In this document: positions 17,702 through 26,786 of the stretch, one piece after another
How the letters are laid out: each line of letters begins with the position of its first letter
Numbering within the stretch: position 1 is the stretch's first letter
NCBI RefSeq assembly: GCF_017377855.1
Contig: NZ_JAFREP010000006.1
Location: forward strand, 248,001 to 312,000
Reading direction: 5' to 3'
Length of the DNA: 64,000 nt
Source: Acanthopleuribacter pedis
GTDB taxonomy: Bacteria > Acidobacteriota > Holophagae > Acanthopleuribacterales > Acanthopleuribacteraceae
Position numbers and translations under genes: made by a program
The notes under the pieces: model-generated
The model's database searches: none
What the model was told of the DNA's origin: nothing
Seen by the model: the letters and a program-made list of their open reading frames with translations, nothing else

Positions 17702-18718
17702 ATGGACATTTCACTTGCTCGGGCGGCCGTTTGGCTGCCGCCCGACCGCGAACAGGCGGCCGATATTGCCGCCGCCGCCGACCTTCCCCTCGAGGTCGTG
17801 CGTGAGAAAATGGGCATCGTGCGCAAGTGCCGCGCCCGTGCCGAAATGCACCCCAGCGAGATGGCCGTGCGTGCCGCGCGCCTTGCCCTGCGCGACATCG
17901 ATCCCGATTCCATCGACTTGCTCATGTGGACCGGTTCCGAATACAAAGATTACCCCGTTTGGTCCGCCGGCATTTACGTGCAGGAACAGCTCGGCCTACG
18001 CCGCGCCTGGGCCTTTGACATGGCCGCGCGTTGTTCCAGCAACGTCGTCGGCCTGCATATCGCCCGTTCGATGATGGCCGCGGATCCCAACATCAATCGG
18101 GTGTTGTTGTGCGGCGGCCACCGTACCGGCGACCTCGCCAATTACCAAGATCCCAATTCGCGGTTCCTCTACAGCCTGGCCGACGGCGGCGCGGCCATGG
18201 TGTTGGATCGCGAGGGCGACAATCCCTTGCGCGGCGCCTCGGTGATTACCGACGGCCGTTTCAGCGAGGACGTGATTATTCCCGGCGGCGGTACCCGCAA
18301 AACCAGCCGCGGTGGCTTGGACCACGCCGATACCTTTCTGACCGTGCCCCACATTGGCGAGATGCGCAAACGCTTGGGCGAAGTGTCCCAACCCAATTTC
18401 GTCAAGGTCATTCGCGAAGCGGCCCAATCCCGCGCCATTGATTACCTGGCCTTGCTGCACATCAAACGCTCGGCCCACGACGCCTTGCTTCAGGACCTCG
18501 AACTCAAACCCTCGCAAAGCATTTACCTCGACCACTTTGGTCATTTCGGCGCCCCCGACCAAGTCCTGTCGCTGGGGCTGGCCGAAAAAGAGAACCTGCT
18601 CCAGCCAGGCAACCTGGTGGTGCTTGCAAGCGCCGGGATTGGCTACACTTGGTCCGCTTTAGCTTTTGAATGGAACCGCGCCGTTTTTCACGGCGAGGAC
18701 ACCGCCACCCTTATTTAA
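17702..18718 (+). CDS. beta-ketoacyl synthase III-like enzyme with Cys-His-His active site
   Basis: 338 residues, start chosen at the ATG after CGGGAG. The fold and length fit FabH/KAS III. The catalytic Cys111 lies in DMAARCSSNVVGLHIA. His253 (LLHIKRS) corresponds to the FabH His in HQAN. At the position of the FabH Asn there is His281 within DHFGHFGAPDQ. FabH itself keeps Cys-His-Asn, so this protein is not a housekeeping FabH and may act as an acyltransferase, a condensing enzyme on an unusual acceptor, or a catabolic thiolase-like enzyme. Context: SDR, alpha/beta hydrolases and an acyl-CoA ligase in the same direction. Confidence 0.85.
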   Translation: MDISLARAAVWLPPDREQAADIAAAADLPLEVVREKMGIVRKCRARAEMHPSEMAVRAARLALRDIDPDSIDLLMWTGSEYKDYPVWSAGIYVQEQLGLRRAWAFDMAARCSSNVVGLHIARSMMAADPNINRVLLCGGHRTGDLANYQDPNSRFLYSLADGGAAMVLDREGDNPLRGASVITDGRFSEDVIIPGGGTRKTSRGGLDHADTFLTVPHIGEMRKRLGEVSQPNFVKVIREAAQSRAIDYLALLHIKRSAHDALLQDLELKPSQSIYLDHFGHFGAPDQVLSLGLAEKENLLQPGNLVVLASAGIGYTWSALAFEWNRAVFHGEDTATLI

Positions 18719-18765
18719 TGATGTAGGACGGCGACCCGGAGCGGCGCCGTGTGAGGAGACCAACC

Positions 18766-19491
18766 GTGAAAGGACTAGACCAAAAAACCGTGATGATTAC
18801 CGGCGCCAACCAGGGCATTGGCTGGGCGACCGCCGAGCGGTTTGAGGCCGAGGGGAGTACCCTCTGTTTGGTGGACCGCGACATTTCCGACGTGACCCGC
18901 GAACGTTTCGGCGACAAACACCATCTGCTCGCCGCCGATCTGGCCACATCCGCGGGCATGCAGGCTGCACTCGAGCTTCTGCGCGACAAAAATTGCGACG
19001 TTTTGATTAACAATGCGGGGATCACCCGCGATGCGACCATCACCAAAATGACCCGCGCCGACTGGGACAAAGTCATCGCCGTCAACTTGACCGCCGTGTT
19101 CGAACTTTGCCAAGGCGCGGCCGTGATGATGAAAGAACGCGGCAGTGGTGTGATTCTGAACGCCTCTTCCGTGGTGGCCCACAACGGCAACTTCGGCCAA
19201 ACCAACTACGCGGCCACCAAGGCGGGTGTGATCGCGATGACGCAAACCCTGGCCCGCGAATTGGGCCGCGCCAATGTACGCGTCAACGCGGTTGCACCGG
19301 GTTTTATCGAAACCCCGATGACGGAGGCCATTCCCGAAAAAGTGTTGGACAAAATCCGCCAAAAACCACCCCTGGCCCGCATGGGTCACGCCCACGAAAT
19401 CGCCGCGGCCTACGCGTTTCTGGCCAGTGACGAGGCTAGCTACATCACCGGCACGACCCTCAACGTCGACGGTGGTTTGGTGCTGGGTTAA
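18766..19491 (+). CDS. FabG-like short-chain dehydrogenase/reductase
   Basis: 241 residues. The GTG at 18766 has GAGGAG seven bases upstream; a GTG at 18751 is inside that ribosome-binding region and less likely. Classical SDR features: TGANQGIG cofactor motif near the N-terminus, NNAG at 82-85, catalytic Ser135, Tyr148 (YAATK) and Lys152, and the C-terminal APGFIETPMT and ITGTTLNVDGG segments typical of 3-oxoacyl-ACP/CoA reductases. It probably reduces a beta-keto (or oxidises a beta-hydroxy) acyl thioester produced or consumed by the preceding KAS III-like enzyme, with NAD(P)(H). The specific substrate is not visible. Confidence 0.92.
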   Translation: MKGLDQKTVMITGANQGIGWATAERFEAEGSTLCLVDRDISDVTRERFGDKHHLLAADLATSAGMQAALELLRDKNCDVLINNAGITRDATITKMTRADWDKVIAVNLTAVFELCQGAAVMMKERGSGVILNASSVVAHNGNFGQTNYAATKAGVIAMTQTLARELGRANVRVNAVAPGFIETPMTEAIPEKVLDKIRQKPPLARMGHAHEIAAAYAFLASDEASYITGTTLNVDGGLVLG

Positions 19492-19494
19492 GCG

Positions 19495-20307
19495 GTGATT
19501 GCCTTGTCTTCCTCCTCTGTGAAGGCCGCTTTTTTCGGGGCCGAATTGATCGGTCCCGAAAAGGGTGTCCCGCTGCTGCTGCTCAACGGCTTGTTCGCCG
19601 CGCGGCAAAGCTGGGACGGCGCCCTGGGTTACCTTGGCCAAACGCGTGTCATCCGTTACGACGCGCGCGGCCAGGGGGAAACCCCCGCGGCGGAAGGCGT
19701 TTACCGTCTGGAACAACAGGTCGCGGACGCCCTCGCCGTATTGGATGGGTTGGACATTCAGCGCTGCCACCTGGCGGGCATCAGCAACGGCGCCCGCGTG
19801 GCCCTCGCCCTGGCGGCCAAACACCCGGAGCGGGTCGTCGCCATCGCCGCGGCCCACGCTTTTGCCAACCCGACCCTTGTCCAGCGCGCGGTGCTGCAAT
19901 CCTGGCTGGAGGCCCATCGCGCCGGCGGCGGCACCTGTCGCTTCGACGTGGCCGCCCCCTGGATTTGGAGCGAAACGGCCATGGGCGATTTACCCGACCT
20001 GATCGCATCCTACCGCGAGCGCGCCGACGACCGCGATCACGCCGCGGTGGAAAGCCTGATCCTCGGTGCCCTCGACGGGTCGATTGACCTAAGCGCGGTT
20101 AAGGCACCGACCCTCTTGCTCAGTGGCGCGCACGATTTATTAACCCCGCCCCATGCGATGCAAGCCATGGCCGACGCCTTGCCCGACGCCCGGCTCACCG
20201 TGGTTGCCGGCGCCCACGCCGCTTTGCTGGAACGGCCCGCGTTGTTTGCAGAAACCATCGCGCCTTTTTTCGCGGGTTTACAAGGAGGAAACGCGCATGT
20301 GGTTTGA
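19495..20307 (+). CDS. alpha/beta-hydrolase (PcaD-like)
   Basis: 270 residues, GTG start three bases after the SDR stop. Motifs: NGLFAARQSWD oxyanion region, YDARGQGET strand-loop typical of 3-oxoadipate enol-lactonase and related hydrolases, nucleophile Ser97 in GISNGA, acid in LLLSGAHDLLTPP and His in VAGAHAALLERP. The family acts on lactones, esters or thioesters. It is translationally close to the SDR and overlaps the acyl-CoA ligase gene, so it is very probably part of the same pathway. A thioesterase- or lactonase-like step is the simplest reading. Confidence 0.88.
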   Translation: MIALSSSSVKAAFFGAELIGPEKGVPLLLLNGLFAARQSWDGALGYLGQTRVIRYDARGQGETPAAEGVYRLEQQVADALAVLDGLDIQRCHLAGISNGARVALALAAKHPERVVAIAAAHAFANPTLVQRAVLQSWLEAHRAGGGTCRFDVAAPWIWSETAMGDLPDLIASYRERADDRDHAAVESLILGALDGSIDLSAVKAPTLLLSGAHDLLTPPHAMQAMADALPDARLTVVAGAHAALLERPALFAETIAPFFAGLQGGNAHVV

Positions 20308-21775
20308 TTTTTTAGCCGAAAACGCATCGCGTTTTGGTGATCGCATCGCCTTGGAACAGGCCGGCGACGGCGCCACCATGACCTACGCCGCCATGGACCG
20401 GCTTGCCGACCGTTGGGCGACCTACCTCCACCAACTGGGTGTTGGGGAAGGGGACCGCGTCGTCGTGCTGGCGACCAACCGCGCCGAACATCTGCACCTC
20501 TTTTTCGCCTGCCTGCGCCTCGGTGCCTTGTTGGTTCCTTTGAACTACCGCCTCAGCCCGGCCGAATGGACCCAACAGTTGGATCACATTGAAGCCACAT
20601 GTGTTTTGCTCGGCGCGGACTTCCATCTCGACCATCCCGCCGCCTTCTATTTGGATTTGGTGACCCTGCCTGAAACGACCGCTTTTGTCGCCGCGCCCGT
20701 CGATCCACAACGGCCGCTGTTGATGTTGTTCACTTCCGGTTCCAGCGGTTGCCCCAAGGGTGTGTTGCTCCACGGCGCCATGCTCGGCGCCAACATCGTA
20801 CAAACCCGCCTCAATTGGGAACTGGACAGCCGTGATGCGAGCAGTACCCACGCGCCCTTTTTCCACACCGGTGGTTACAACGTGCTGACCTTGCCGCTGT
20901 TACAGGCCGGCGGTCGCATCCTTTTGGTTGATTGTTTTCAACCTGACCAGATCCTTGATTTAATGAACGCCGGCAAAATCACCGTTTTCTTCGGCGTGCC
21001 GACCATGTTCGACTTGCTGGCGCGTCACGCCGCCTTCGCCGGCTGTGATCTATCCCAACTGCGCTTCGTGATTTCCGGCGGCGCCCCCTGCCAACAGGCC
21101 GTGATGCAGGTTTGGCGCGAACGCGGCGTGTGTTTCCGCCAAGGGTTCGGCATGACCGAGGTTGGTCCCAACTGCTTCACCATCGACGACGCCACCGCGC
21201 GCCGCAAGCCGGCCGCCGTCGGTTGGCCGATGCTCGGCACATGCATGCTGTTGTTGGACGAGGATGACCAACCCGTTGGCGACGGCGGTGTGGGCGAGCT
21301 GTGCATCGCCGGGCCGCACCTGTGCGCCGGCTACCGCAACAACGCCGCTTCGACCGCATCAGCCCGCCACGGCCAATTCTGGCGCACCGGCGACCTGGCT
21401 CAACGCGACGCCCAAGGTTGCTACACCATCGTGGGTCGCAAAAAAGAGATGTACATCAGCGGCGGCGAAAACGTGTTCCCCGGCGAGGTGGTGCGTCACC
21501 TGATCAACATGGCCGACGTGCGCGACGCCCATGTGATCGGTGTTCCCGACCAACGCTGGGGCGAGGTCGGTTTCGCCTTCCTGCTCACCGAACAAAGCTA
21601 CGATGTGGCCGCCGTACGCGCCTTTCTCGAACCGCACCTGTCCCGTTACAAACACCCGCGCCACCTGGTCTGTCTGACCGAACTACCGTTGCTCGCCAAC
21701 GGCAAAGTCAACCGCAAAGCACTCACCGAAACCGCCCTAAAAACCATACAAGCCGGGGTTCAATATGCTTCCTGA
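20297..21775 (+). CDS. class I adenylate-forming acyl-CoA ligase
   Basis: 492 residues. The start at 20297 has a strong AAGGAGG upstream and lies 11 bases inside the previous gene. Adenylation signatures are complete: phosphate loop LFTSGSSGCPKG (about 141-152), RQGFGMTEVGPN (about 278-289), TGDLAQRD, GRKKEMYISGGENVFP hinge and the C-terminal NGKVNRKAL with its catalytic lysine. The length is normal for medium-chain or aromatic acyl-CoA synthetases. It activates a carboxylic acid as acyl-AMP and then probably as the CoA thioester. Its place just before a Na+/solute symporter suggests activation of an imported acid, but OleC-like beta-lactone chemistry cannot be excluded from sequence alone. 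Confidence 0.92.
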   Translation: MWFDFLAENASRFGDRIALEQAGDGATMTYAAMDRLADRWATYLHQLGVGEGDRVVVLATNRAEHLHLFFACLRLGALLVPLNYRLSPAEWTQQLDHIEATCVLLGADFHLDHPAAFYLDLVTLPETTAFVAAPVDPQRPLLMLFTSGSSGCPKGVLLHGAMLGANIVQTRLNWELDSRDASSTHAPFFHTGGYNVLTLPLLQAGGRILLVDCFQPDQILDLMNAGKITVFFGVPTMFDLLARHAAFAGCDLSQLRFVISGGAPCQQAVMQVWRERGVCFRQGFGMTEVGPNCFTIDDATARRKPAAVGWPMLGTCMLLLDEDDQPVGDGGVGELCIAGPHLCAGYRNNAASTASARHGQFWRTGDLAQRDAQGCYTIVGRKKEMYISGGENVFPGEVVRHLINMADVRDAHVIGVPDQRWGEVGFAFLLTEQSYDVAAVRAFLEPHLSRYKHPRHLVCLTELPLLANGKVNRKALTETALKTIQAGVQYAS

Positions 21776-23243
21776 AACATCGATTCCCTGGTTTGCCTAC
21801 CTGGTTACCGCCTTTTACGTCGGCCTGACCTATTTCCTCAGCGTCAAAGGCATGCGTCGCACCAAATCGCTGGCCGGTTTTTCCATCGGCAACGGTGACA
21901 TGAGCCCGGTTCTGGTCGGTCTGACCATGGCCTCCTCGATTGCCTCCACCGCAACCTTTGTCATTAACCCCGGTTTCGTTTACACCCACGGATTGTCCGC
22001 CTTTTTGCACTACGGCGTGGCCGCTTCAGGCGGCATCATCGCCGCGCTGCTCCTGCTGTGCCACGGCTTCCGCCGCACCGGCGCGCGCTACAAGGCGCTG
22101 ACGATCCCCCATTGGATCCGCGAACACTACGGCAGCCGCGGCCTGGCCTTGTTTTTCGCGCTGATTAATCTGCTCAGCATTACCTTTGTCGTGCTGATCC
22201 TGGTGGGGTGCGCCATTCTTACCGCGCAACTGTTCGACATCTCGCGCCAAGCCGCGCTCATCGCCGTGTTGTTGTTCGTGTTTAGTTACGTGCTCATGGG
22301 CGGCACCTACGCCCACGCCTACACCAACAGCTTCCAAGCCGTGCTGATGCTGTTCATCGCGGTGGCTTTGTTCGTTTCCGGTTTGGGTTATTTCAACGGC
22401 GACTTTTTCGGCAGCCTGGCGGCGGTTTCGCCCCAATTTGCCGCGCCTCTTAATGCCGAATCAACGCTTTACTACGACTTTTGGTCCGTGTTCGCCTCCG
22501 GGTTTATCGTCACCTTCGCGCTGATGATGCAACCCCACATTTTGACCAAGGTCCTGTACCTCAAAAATGATCGCGATGTGAAATGGTTCCTGGTTACCGC
22601 CATCGGTGCCGGCCTGATCTTTTCACTGATGCTGTTCACTGGTTTTTACGCGCGCCTCAGCGGCTTGGAAGTAGGGAGCCAAGACGCCGTGGTTGCGCAT
22701 TATATTGCCGCCGAGATGGAAGGCATCGTCGGCGGCACTTTTTTTCTCACCATCATTACCATCGCGTTGCTGGCCGCGGGGATGTCTACCCTCGACGGCA
22801 TATTGGTTTCGCTTTCGGCGATGGTGGTCAACGACCTGTATTTCCCTTTTAGCAAAGCGGCCGACAAGGAACGCCTCGGGCTTCACTTGTCGCGGCTGGT
22901 GCTGGTTGTGATTGGTTTGGTTGCCTTTGCTTTGGCGTGGCAACCGCCTGCTCTGGTGGGGCTTTTCGCGCAGAAAGGGGTGTACGGGCTGGCGGCGGCG
23001 TCGGTTGTACCGATTGTTTTCGGTGTGCTGATGCGTCGTCCCGTGTCGGCCTGGATCGCGGCTTCCGCCGCGGTTTGTGGGTTGACCGTTCATCTGGCTC
23101 TGCACTTGGGTTTCGGGGTGGCAAATCCAAGTGTATCTGCTAGTTACGCCATTTTGGCGAGTTTCTGTCTGGGTTTTGTGTGTCTGGGGCTCGACCGTCC
23201 CGCCGAGGTTGGCGCGACCGTGACCGCCGCCGAACCCCAATGA
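21765..23243 (+). CDS. sodium/solute symporter (SSS family)
   Basis: 492 residues with about 13 hydrophobic segments, overlapping the ligase gene by 11 bases. The family motif region TKSLAGFSIGNGDMSPVLVGLTMASSIASTATFV resembles the TM1-TM2 part of SSS transporters such as acetate, proline and pantothenate permeases. LAAGMSTLDGILVSLSAMVVNDLY matches the conserved TM8 Na2-site segment with its S-T pair. It would import an anionic or zwitterionic substrate across the inner membrane with Na+. Coupling to the acyl-CoA ligase points to a carboxylate. Confidence 0.9.
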   Translation: MLPETSIPWFAYLVTAFYVGLTYFLSVKGMRRTKSLAGFSIGNGDMSPVLVGLTMASSIASTATFVINPGFVYTHGLSAFLHYGVAASGGIIAALLLLCHGFRRTGARYKALTIPHWIREHYGSRGLALFFALINLLSITFVVLILVGCAILTAQLFDISRQAALIAVLLFVFSYVLMGGTYAHAYTNSFQAVLMLFIAVALFVSGLGYFNGDFFGSLAAVSPQFAAPLNAESTLYYDFWSVFASGFIVTFALMMQPHILTKVLYLKNDRDVKWFLVTAIGAGLIFSLMLFTGFYARLSGLEVGSQDAVVAHYIAAEMEGIVGGTFFLTIITIALLAAGMSTLDGILVSLSAMVVNDLYFPFSKAADKERLGLHLSRLVLVVIGLVAFALAWQPPALVGLFAQKGVYGLAAASVVPIVFGVLMRRPVSAWIAASAAVCGLTVHLALHLGFGVANPSVSASYAILASFCLGFVCLGLDRPAEVGATVTAAEPQ

Positions 23244-23342
23244 TCCACGACCGAACAACCCCTGTTTCCATACCTAAAAAATGCGGCTCAACCGTTTCGT
23301 CTATCGCGGTTCACCCGTGTTTCTGCTTGAAGGAGCGCCACG

Positions 23343-25520
23343 ATGAAAGTCCTCAGTGCCTACCGTTCACCCCAACGGCTTTTGATGCTCGCCGCACTGC
23401 TTGTTATGACCTGCCCGCTTTGGGCCCAGTCCGAAACCCAAGAACAAACCGAACCCGACGCGGTCACCGTGGAGGAATCCCTGGTGATCACCGCTTCCAA
23501 ACGCCCGGAAAAACGCATGGAAGCGCCCTCGACCATTGAAACCGTGACCAGCCAAGGTTTGCTGGAATCGGCAGCGACCACCTTCTCCGGCGCCTTGGCT
23601 CAGGTCAAAGGTGTGGATTTCGCCAACGGCGGCATCAACCTGCAAAAAGTATCCACGCGCGGCTTCAGCTCCTCGTTTAACTCGCGCATGCTGTCGCTTG
23701 TCGACGGCCGTTTGTCGACGCTGCCGGGCGCCGGTTTGCCCCAGGGCGGGCTGGCACCGGTTTCTTCGCTGGACATTCGTTCGATGGAGTTAATTCTCGG
23801 CCCCGCCGGCGCATTGTACGGTTCCAACACCACCGCCGGCGTGCTCAACATCATCACCAAAACCCCCTGGGACGAGGAAGGTTTGAGTGTCGCTTTTAAA
23901 GGCGGCGAACAGAACCTCGTCGACGCCAAGTTCCGTTACGCCCAGGTGTTTGAGGGCGGCTGGGGCTTTAAACTCACCGGCCAATACCTCAGCGCCGACG
24001 AATTTGTCTCCGACAACGTGTTTGACGTTTCCGGCGCCAATCAAACCGGTTACGCCTCCCAGGCCGAATTGCAGGCCGCGCTTGACGCCGGCACCGCCTA
24101 CCGCGAGGAAGACTTGGTGGTGGGCGACTACGATGTGTTGTCCACCAAAGCCGAAATGACCGCGTACTACCGTCGTGGGGAAACCATGTTCACCGCGCTC
24201 GTGGGTTGGTCCGAAAACGACAGCTTTGGCGTGACCAACGTCGGCCGCAACCGCATCGACGGTTGGGAAATCGGCCACGTGCAGTTTAAAGCGAGCGCGC
24301 CGCGCTGGTTTTTCCAGGTGACCCGCACCGGTGAAGATGCCGGCAACACCTACTCCATCCAAAACGTGCCCGCGCAACTTGCCGCCGGTTTGAGTCTGGA
24401 GCAGGCCGCCGACGCCGCCAAGTTCATCAACGATTCCTACCTCAACGACGTCGAATTCCAAACCAACTACGAGGTCGGCAACCTGTTCCTGGTCGCCGGT
24501 TTGAGTTACCGTGAGTACCAGCCCAATTCCGAGGGCAGCTATTTAGATGACTTCATCCTGCCGGACGGCACCAAAAACGATATTTCCCGTGATGAAAAAG
24601 GCGTTTACTTACAAGCGGATTGGCGTTTGATGGAAGACCGTTTGCGCGTGGTTGCCGCCGGTCGCTACGACGACTTCTCCGAGTTCGACAGCCAGTTCAG
24701 CCCCAAATTGGGCGTGACCTACAACGTCCACAACCACCACCTGCGCGCCAACTTCATGAGTTCCTACCGTGCGCCGGAAATTATCGAAACCCACCTGTAT
24801 TTCTTCAACGGCTTGGCGCGCGGCAATTTAAATGGTTTCACCATTCAAGATGCCGCCGGCAACACCATCAGCGAAATCGCCGGTTTGGCGCCCGAAGAAG
24901 TCACCACCTTTGAGGTTGGTTACCGCGGCCTGTTCAACAACGCCCTGATGATCGACGCCGTCGCTTACCGCTCCGATTACGAGGACTTCATTAGCCCGCT
25001 GCAGGTGGTGGCCCACCCCGCTTTTGGTACGACCGCCGTTGACAGTCAAGGCGCCGTGTTGCCGCTGCTGTTCACCTATTTGAACTACGGCAAGGCTCAG
25101 ATCGAAGGTTTTGATTTGGGGGTGGATTACTTCTTCAACGACAAAATCAGCCTCAAGTCGAGCATTGGTTACGCCAAGCTGGACTCCTTCGAAAACACCA
25201 CCACCATTCCCGACATCCCCTTCAACACCCCGGAATGGAAGTACAAGGCGAGCCTGAACATCAAAGACCTGTTCGCGCCCAATTCCTTCCTGACCCTGAC
25301 CGGCCGTCGCGTCAATGCCTACGACTACCTGTCCGGCAACTGGTCCGGCCGCATCGATACCTTCAGCGAGTTCAACCTGGCCGCGGGCTACACGGTTCCC
25401 AAGGTCGACACCCTGCTCAAGTTGAGTTGGTCCAACGTCACCGATGAGGACAAAACCCAGTTGCTCGGCACGCCCGCGCAGCCCAGTTTCCTCACCTTCG
25501 AGATCTACCAAAAGTTTTAA
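23343..25520 (+). CDS. TonB-dependent outer-membrane receptor
   Basis: 725 residues with a signal peptide ending at LWAQ (about residue 29) and a GAAGGAGC ribosome-binding site. The plug domain begins with VEESLVITASKRPEKRMEAP and includes GVLNIITK; the rest is a 22-strand-type barrel with many alternating aromatic positions, and the C-terminus ends in Phe (FEIYQKF), as expected for assembly by Bam. It imports a ligand across the outer membrane. Context with the inner-membrane symporter and the downstream exported hydrolase makes an uptake route likely: receptor, periplasmic hydrolysis, symport, CoA activation. A hairpin repeat follows the stop by nine bases. Confidence 0.95.
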   Translation: MKVLSAYRSPQRLLMLAALLVMTCPLWAQSETQEQTEPDAVTVEESLVITASKRPEKRMEAPSTIETVTSQGLLESAATTFSGALAQVKGVDFANGGINLQKVSTRGFSSSFNSRMLSLVDGRLSTLPGAGLPQGGLAPVSSLDIRSMELILGPAGALYGSNTTAGVLNIITKTPWDEEGLSVAFKGGEQNLVDAKFRYAQVFEGGWGFKLTGQYLSADEFVSDNVFDVSGANQTGYASQAELQAALDAGTAYREEDLVVGDYDVLSTKAEMTAYYRRGETMFTALVGWSENDSFGVTNVGRNRIDGWEIGHVQFKASAPRWFFQVTRTGEDAGNTYSIQNVPAQLAAGLSLEQAADAAKFINDSYLNDVEFQTNYEVGNLFLVAGLSYREYQPNSEGSYLDDFILPDGTKNDISRDEKGVYLQADWRLMEDRLRVVAAGRYDDFSEFDSQFSPKLGVTYNVHNHHLRANFMSSYRAPEIIETHLYFFNGLARGNLNGFTIQDAAGNTISEIAGLAPEEVTTFEVGYRGLFNNALMIDAVAYRSDYEDFISPLQVVAHPAFGTTAVDSQGAVLPLLFTYLNYGKAQIEGFDLGVDYFFNDKISLKSSIGYAKLDSFENTTTIPDIPFNTPEWKYKASLNIKDLFAPNSFLTLTGRRVNAYDYLSGNWSGRIDTFSEFNLAAGYTVPKVDTLLKLSWSNVTDEDKTQLLGTPAQPSFLTFEIYQKF

Positions 25521-25528
25521 GCGATTCG

Positions 25529-25595
25529 CTTAGCCCGCATTTCTCACAAGGATTCGTAGCGAGAAGCAGAAAACCTTGTGAGATATGCGGGTTAG
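25529..25595. repeat. short palindromic copy of the dispersed repeat, possible transcription terminator
   Basis: Left arm TTAGCCCGCATTTCTCACAA plus G and right arm CCTTGTGAGATATGCGGGTTA plus G pair with about two mismatches around a 22-base loop. The arms are the terminal repeats of the 273-bp element; the interior has been reduced to the loop. It lies just after the TonB receptor gene, where a hairpin of this strength could end or protect the transcript. No T-run follows, so an intrinsic terminator is not proven. Confidence 0.75.
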
Positions 25596-25636
25596 GGCGG
25601 GCGGTTAACCGCTCGCCCCATGGGCAAGGGGGAACC

Positions 25637-26494
25637 GTGCGTTTTGGATTTTTGCTTTTTTTGGGCCTGACGGCACCGGCCTGGCTGTGGTCGCAAACCA
25701 CGCCGGCGTTGAACGGCGGCGACCTGTGCCACGAGGTAACCGGGGAGGGGCCCCCGCTGTTGTTGATCGGCGGGCTCGGCAACCGCATGTCGGTTTGGGA
25801 CGATCTGTTGCCCAAACTAACCGCCCACCATCGCGTGATCCGTTTTGACCCCGCCGGTTTGGGTTGCAGCAGCGCTCACCAACCCGCCGGCACCGTGGCC
25901 GACCTCGCGCGCCACGCCGCGACACTGCTGGATCATCTCAACATACGCCGTTGCCAGGTGGCCGGCATTTCGTTGGGCGGGTTTGTGGCGCAATCAATGG
26001 CACTGCAGTTCCCGGAGCGCGTCGACAAATTGGTGCTGATGGGTTCCAGCATCGGCGGCAAAGCCCATGTGGTGCCGGATCAGGAAGTACTGCAATTCTT
26101 CGCGACCTCGGCGACCTTGCCGCGTGAGGCGGCCGTGCGCAAGGGTTACGTGCTGGCCTTGCGTCCCGACTTCGAGGCCGACCACCCCAAGCGCCATGGG
26201 GAACTGGTAGCGCGCGAGGCCGCCTACCAACCGCCGCCGACAACTGTCCAAAAACACGCCATGGCGGGTTTCTTTTTCGACCAAAGCGCCGTTGTGCAAA
26301 ACATCGCCGTGCCGACCTTGGTGCTTCACGGCGCGTTGGACCGCGTTGTGCCGGTCGCCAACGGCCGCAAACTCGGGGAAGCGATTCCCAACGCCAAAAC
26401 CGTGGTGCTGCCAAAGGCCGGCCATTTGTGCATCATCGACAGCGTCGAGGCGACCGCGGCGGCGATCCTAGCCTTCACCGCACCAACCTTTTAA
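25637..26494 (+). CDS. exported alpha/beta-hydrolase
   Basis: 285 residues from a GTG start with AAGGGGGA upstream. A short signal peptide (MRFGFLLFLGLTAPAWLWSQ) places the enzyme in the periplasm or outside. Motifs: LIGGLGNRMSVWD oxyanion region, DPAGLGCS, nucleophile Ser112 in GISLGG, acid in LHGALDRVVP and His in PKAGHLCIID. The exported location separates it from the two cytoplasmic hydrolases of the cluster and fits trimming of a substrate after TonB-dependent uptake. The gap of 116 bases after the receptor contains the hairpin repeat, so it may have its own promoter. Confidence 0.88.
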   Translation: MRFGFLLFLGLTAPAWLWSQTTPALNGGDLCHEVTGEGPPLLLIGGLGNRMSVWDDLLPKLTAHHRVIRFDPAGLGCSSAHQPAGTVADLARHAATLLDHLNIRRCQVAGISLGGFVAQSMALQFPERVDKLVLMGSSIGGKAHVVPDQEVLQFFATSATLPREAAVRKGYVLALRPDFEADHPKRHGELVAREAAYQPPPTTVQKHAMAGFFFDQSAVVQNIAVPTLVLHGALDRVVPVANGRKLGEAIPNAKTVVLPKAGHLCIIDSVEATAAAILAFTAPTF

Positions 26495-26786
26495 TCAGAA
26501 TGACTGCCTCAAAATAAAAATCGCCAACGTGTTTTATTTCTAGAAACCGTTGCTCAATGGTGTGGCGCACGTTTGGCGGTCTATCCTGAACTTAATCTCA
26601 ATGGATTTCGGTCCTTAGCCAATCCCTCGGTGAGACAAACAGAGTGAAACGGACCCTTCACGAGCAAGCGCTGCACAACCCGCTCGCCGCGGCCGGGGTG
26701 CGTTTCTGATGTTTGAACCGGCCGGGGACGACTCGCGATTCTCCATAGATTTGAACTCGGCGAGAAGTGCGGGTAAGGAGATATCT

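Noticed and set aside
17702..21775. OleABCD long-chain olefin pathway
   Set aside because: KAS III-like, hydrolase and ligase genes are present, but the SDR is a short FabG-like enzyme rather than the longer OleD type, and transport genes are integral to the cluster.
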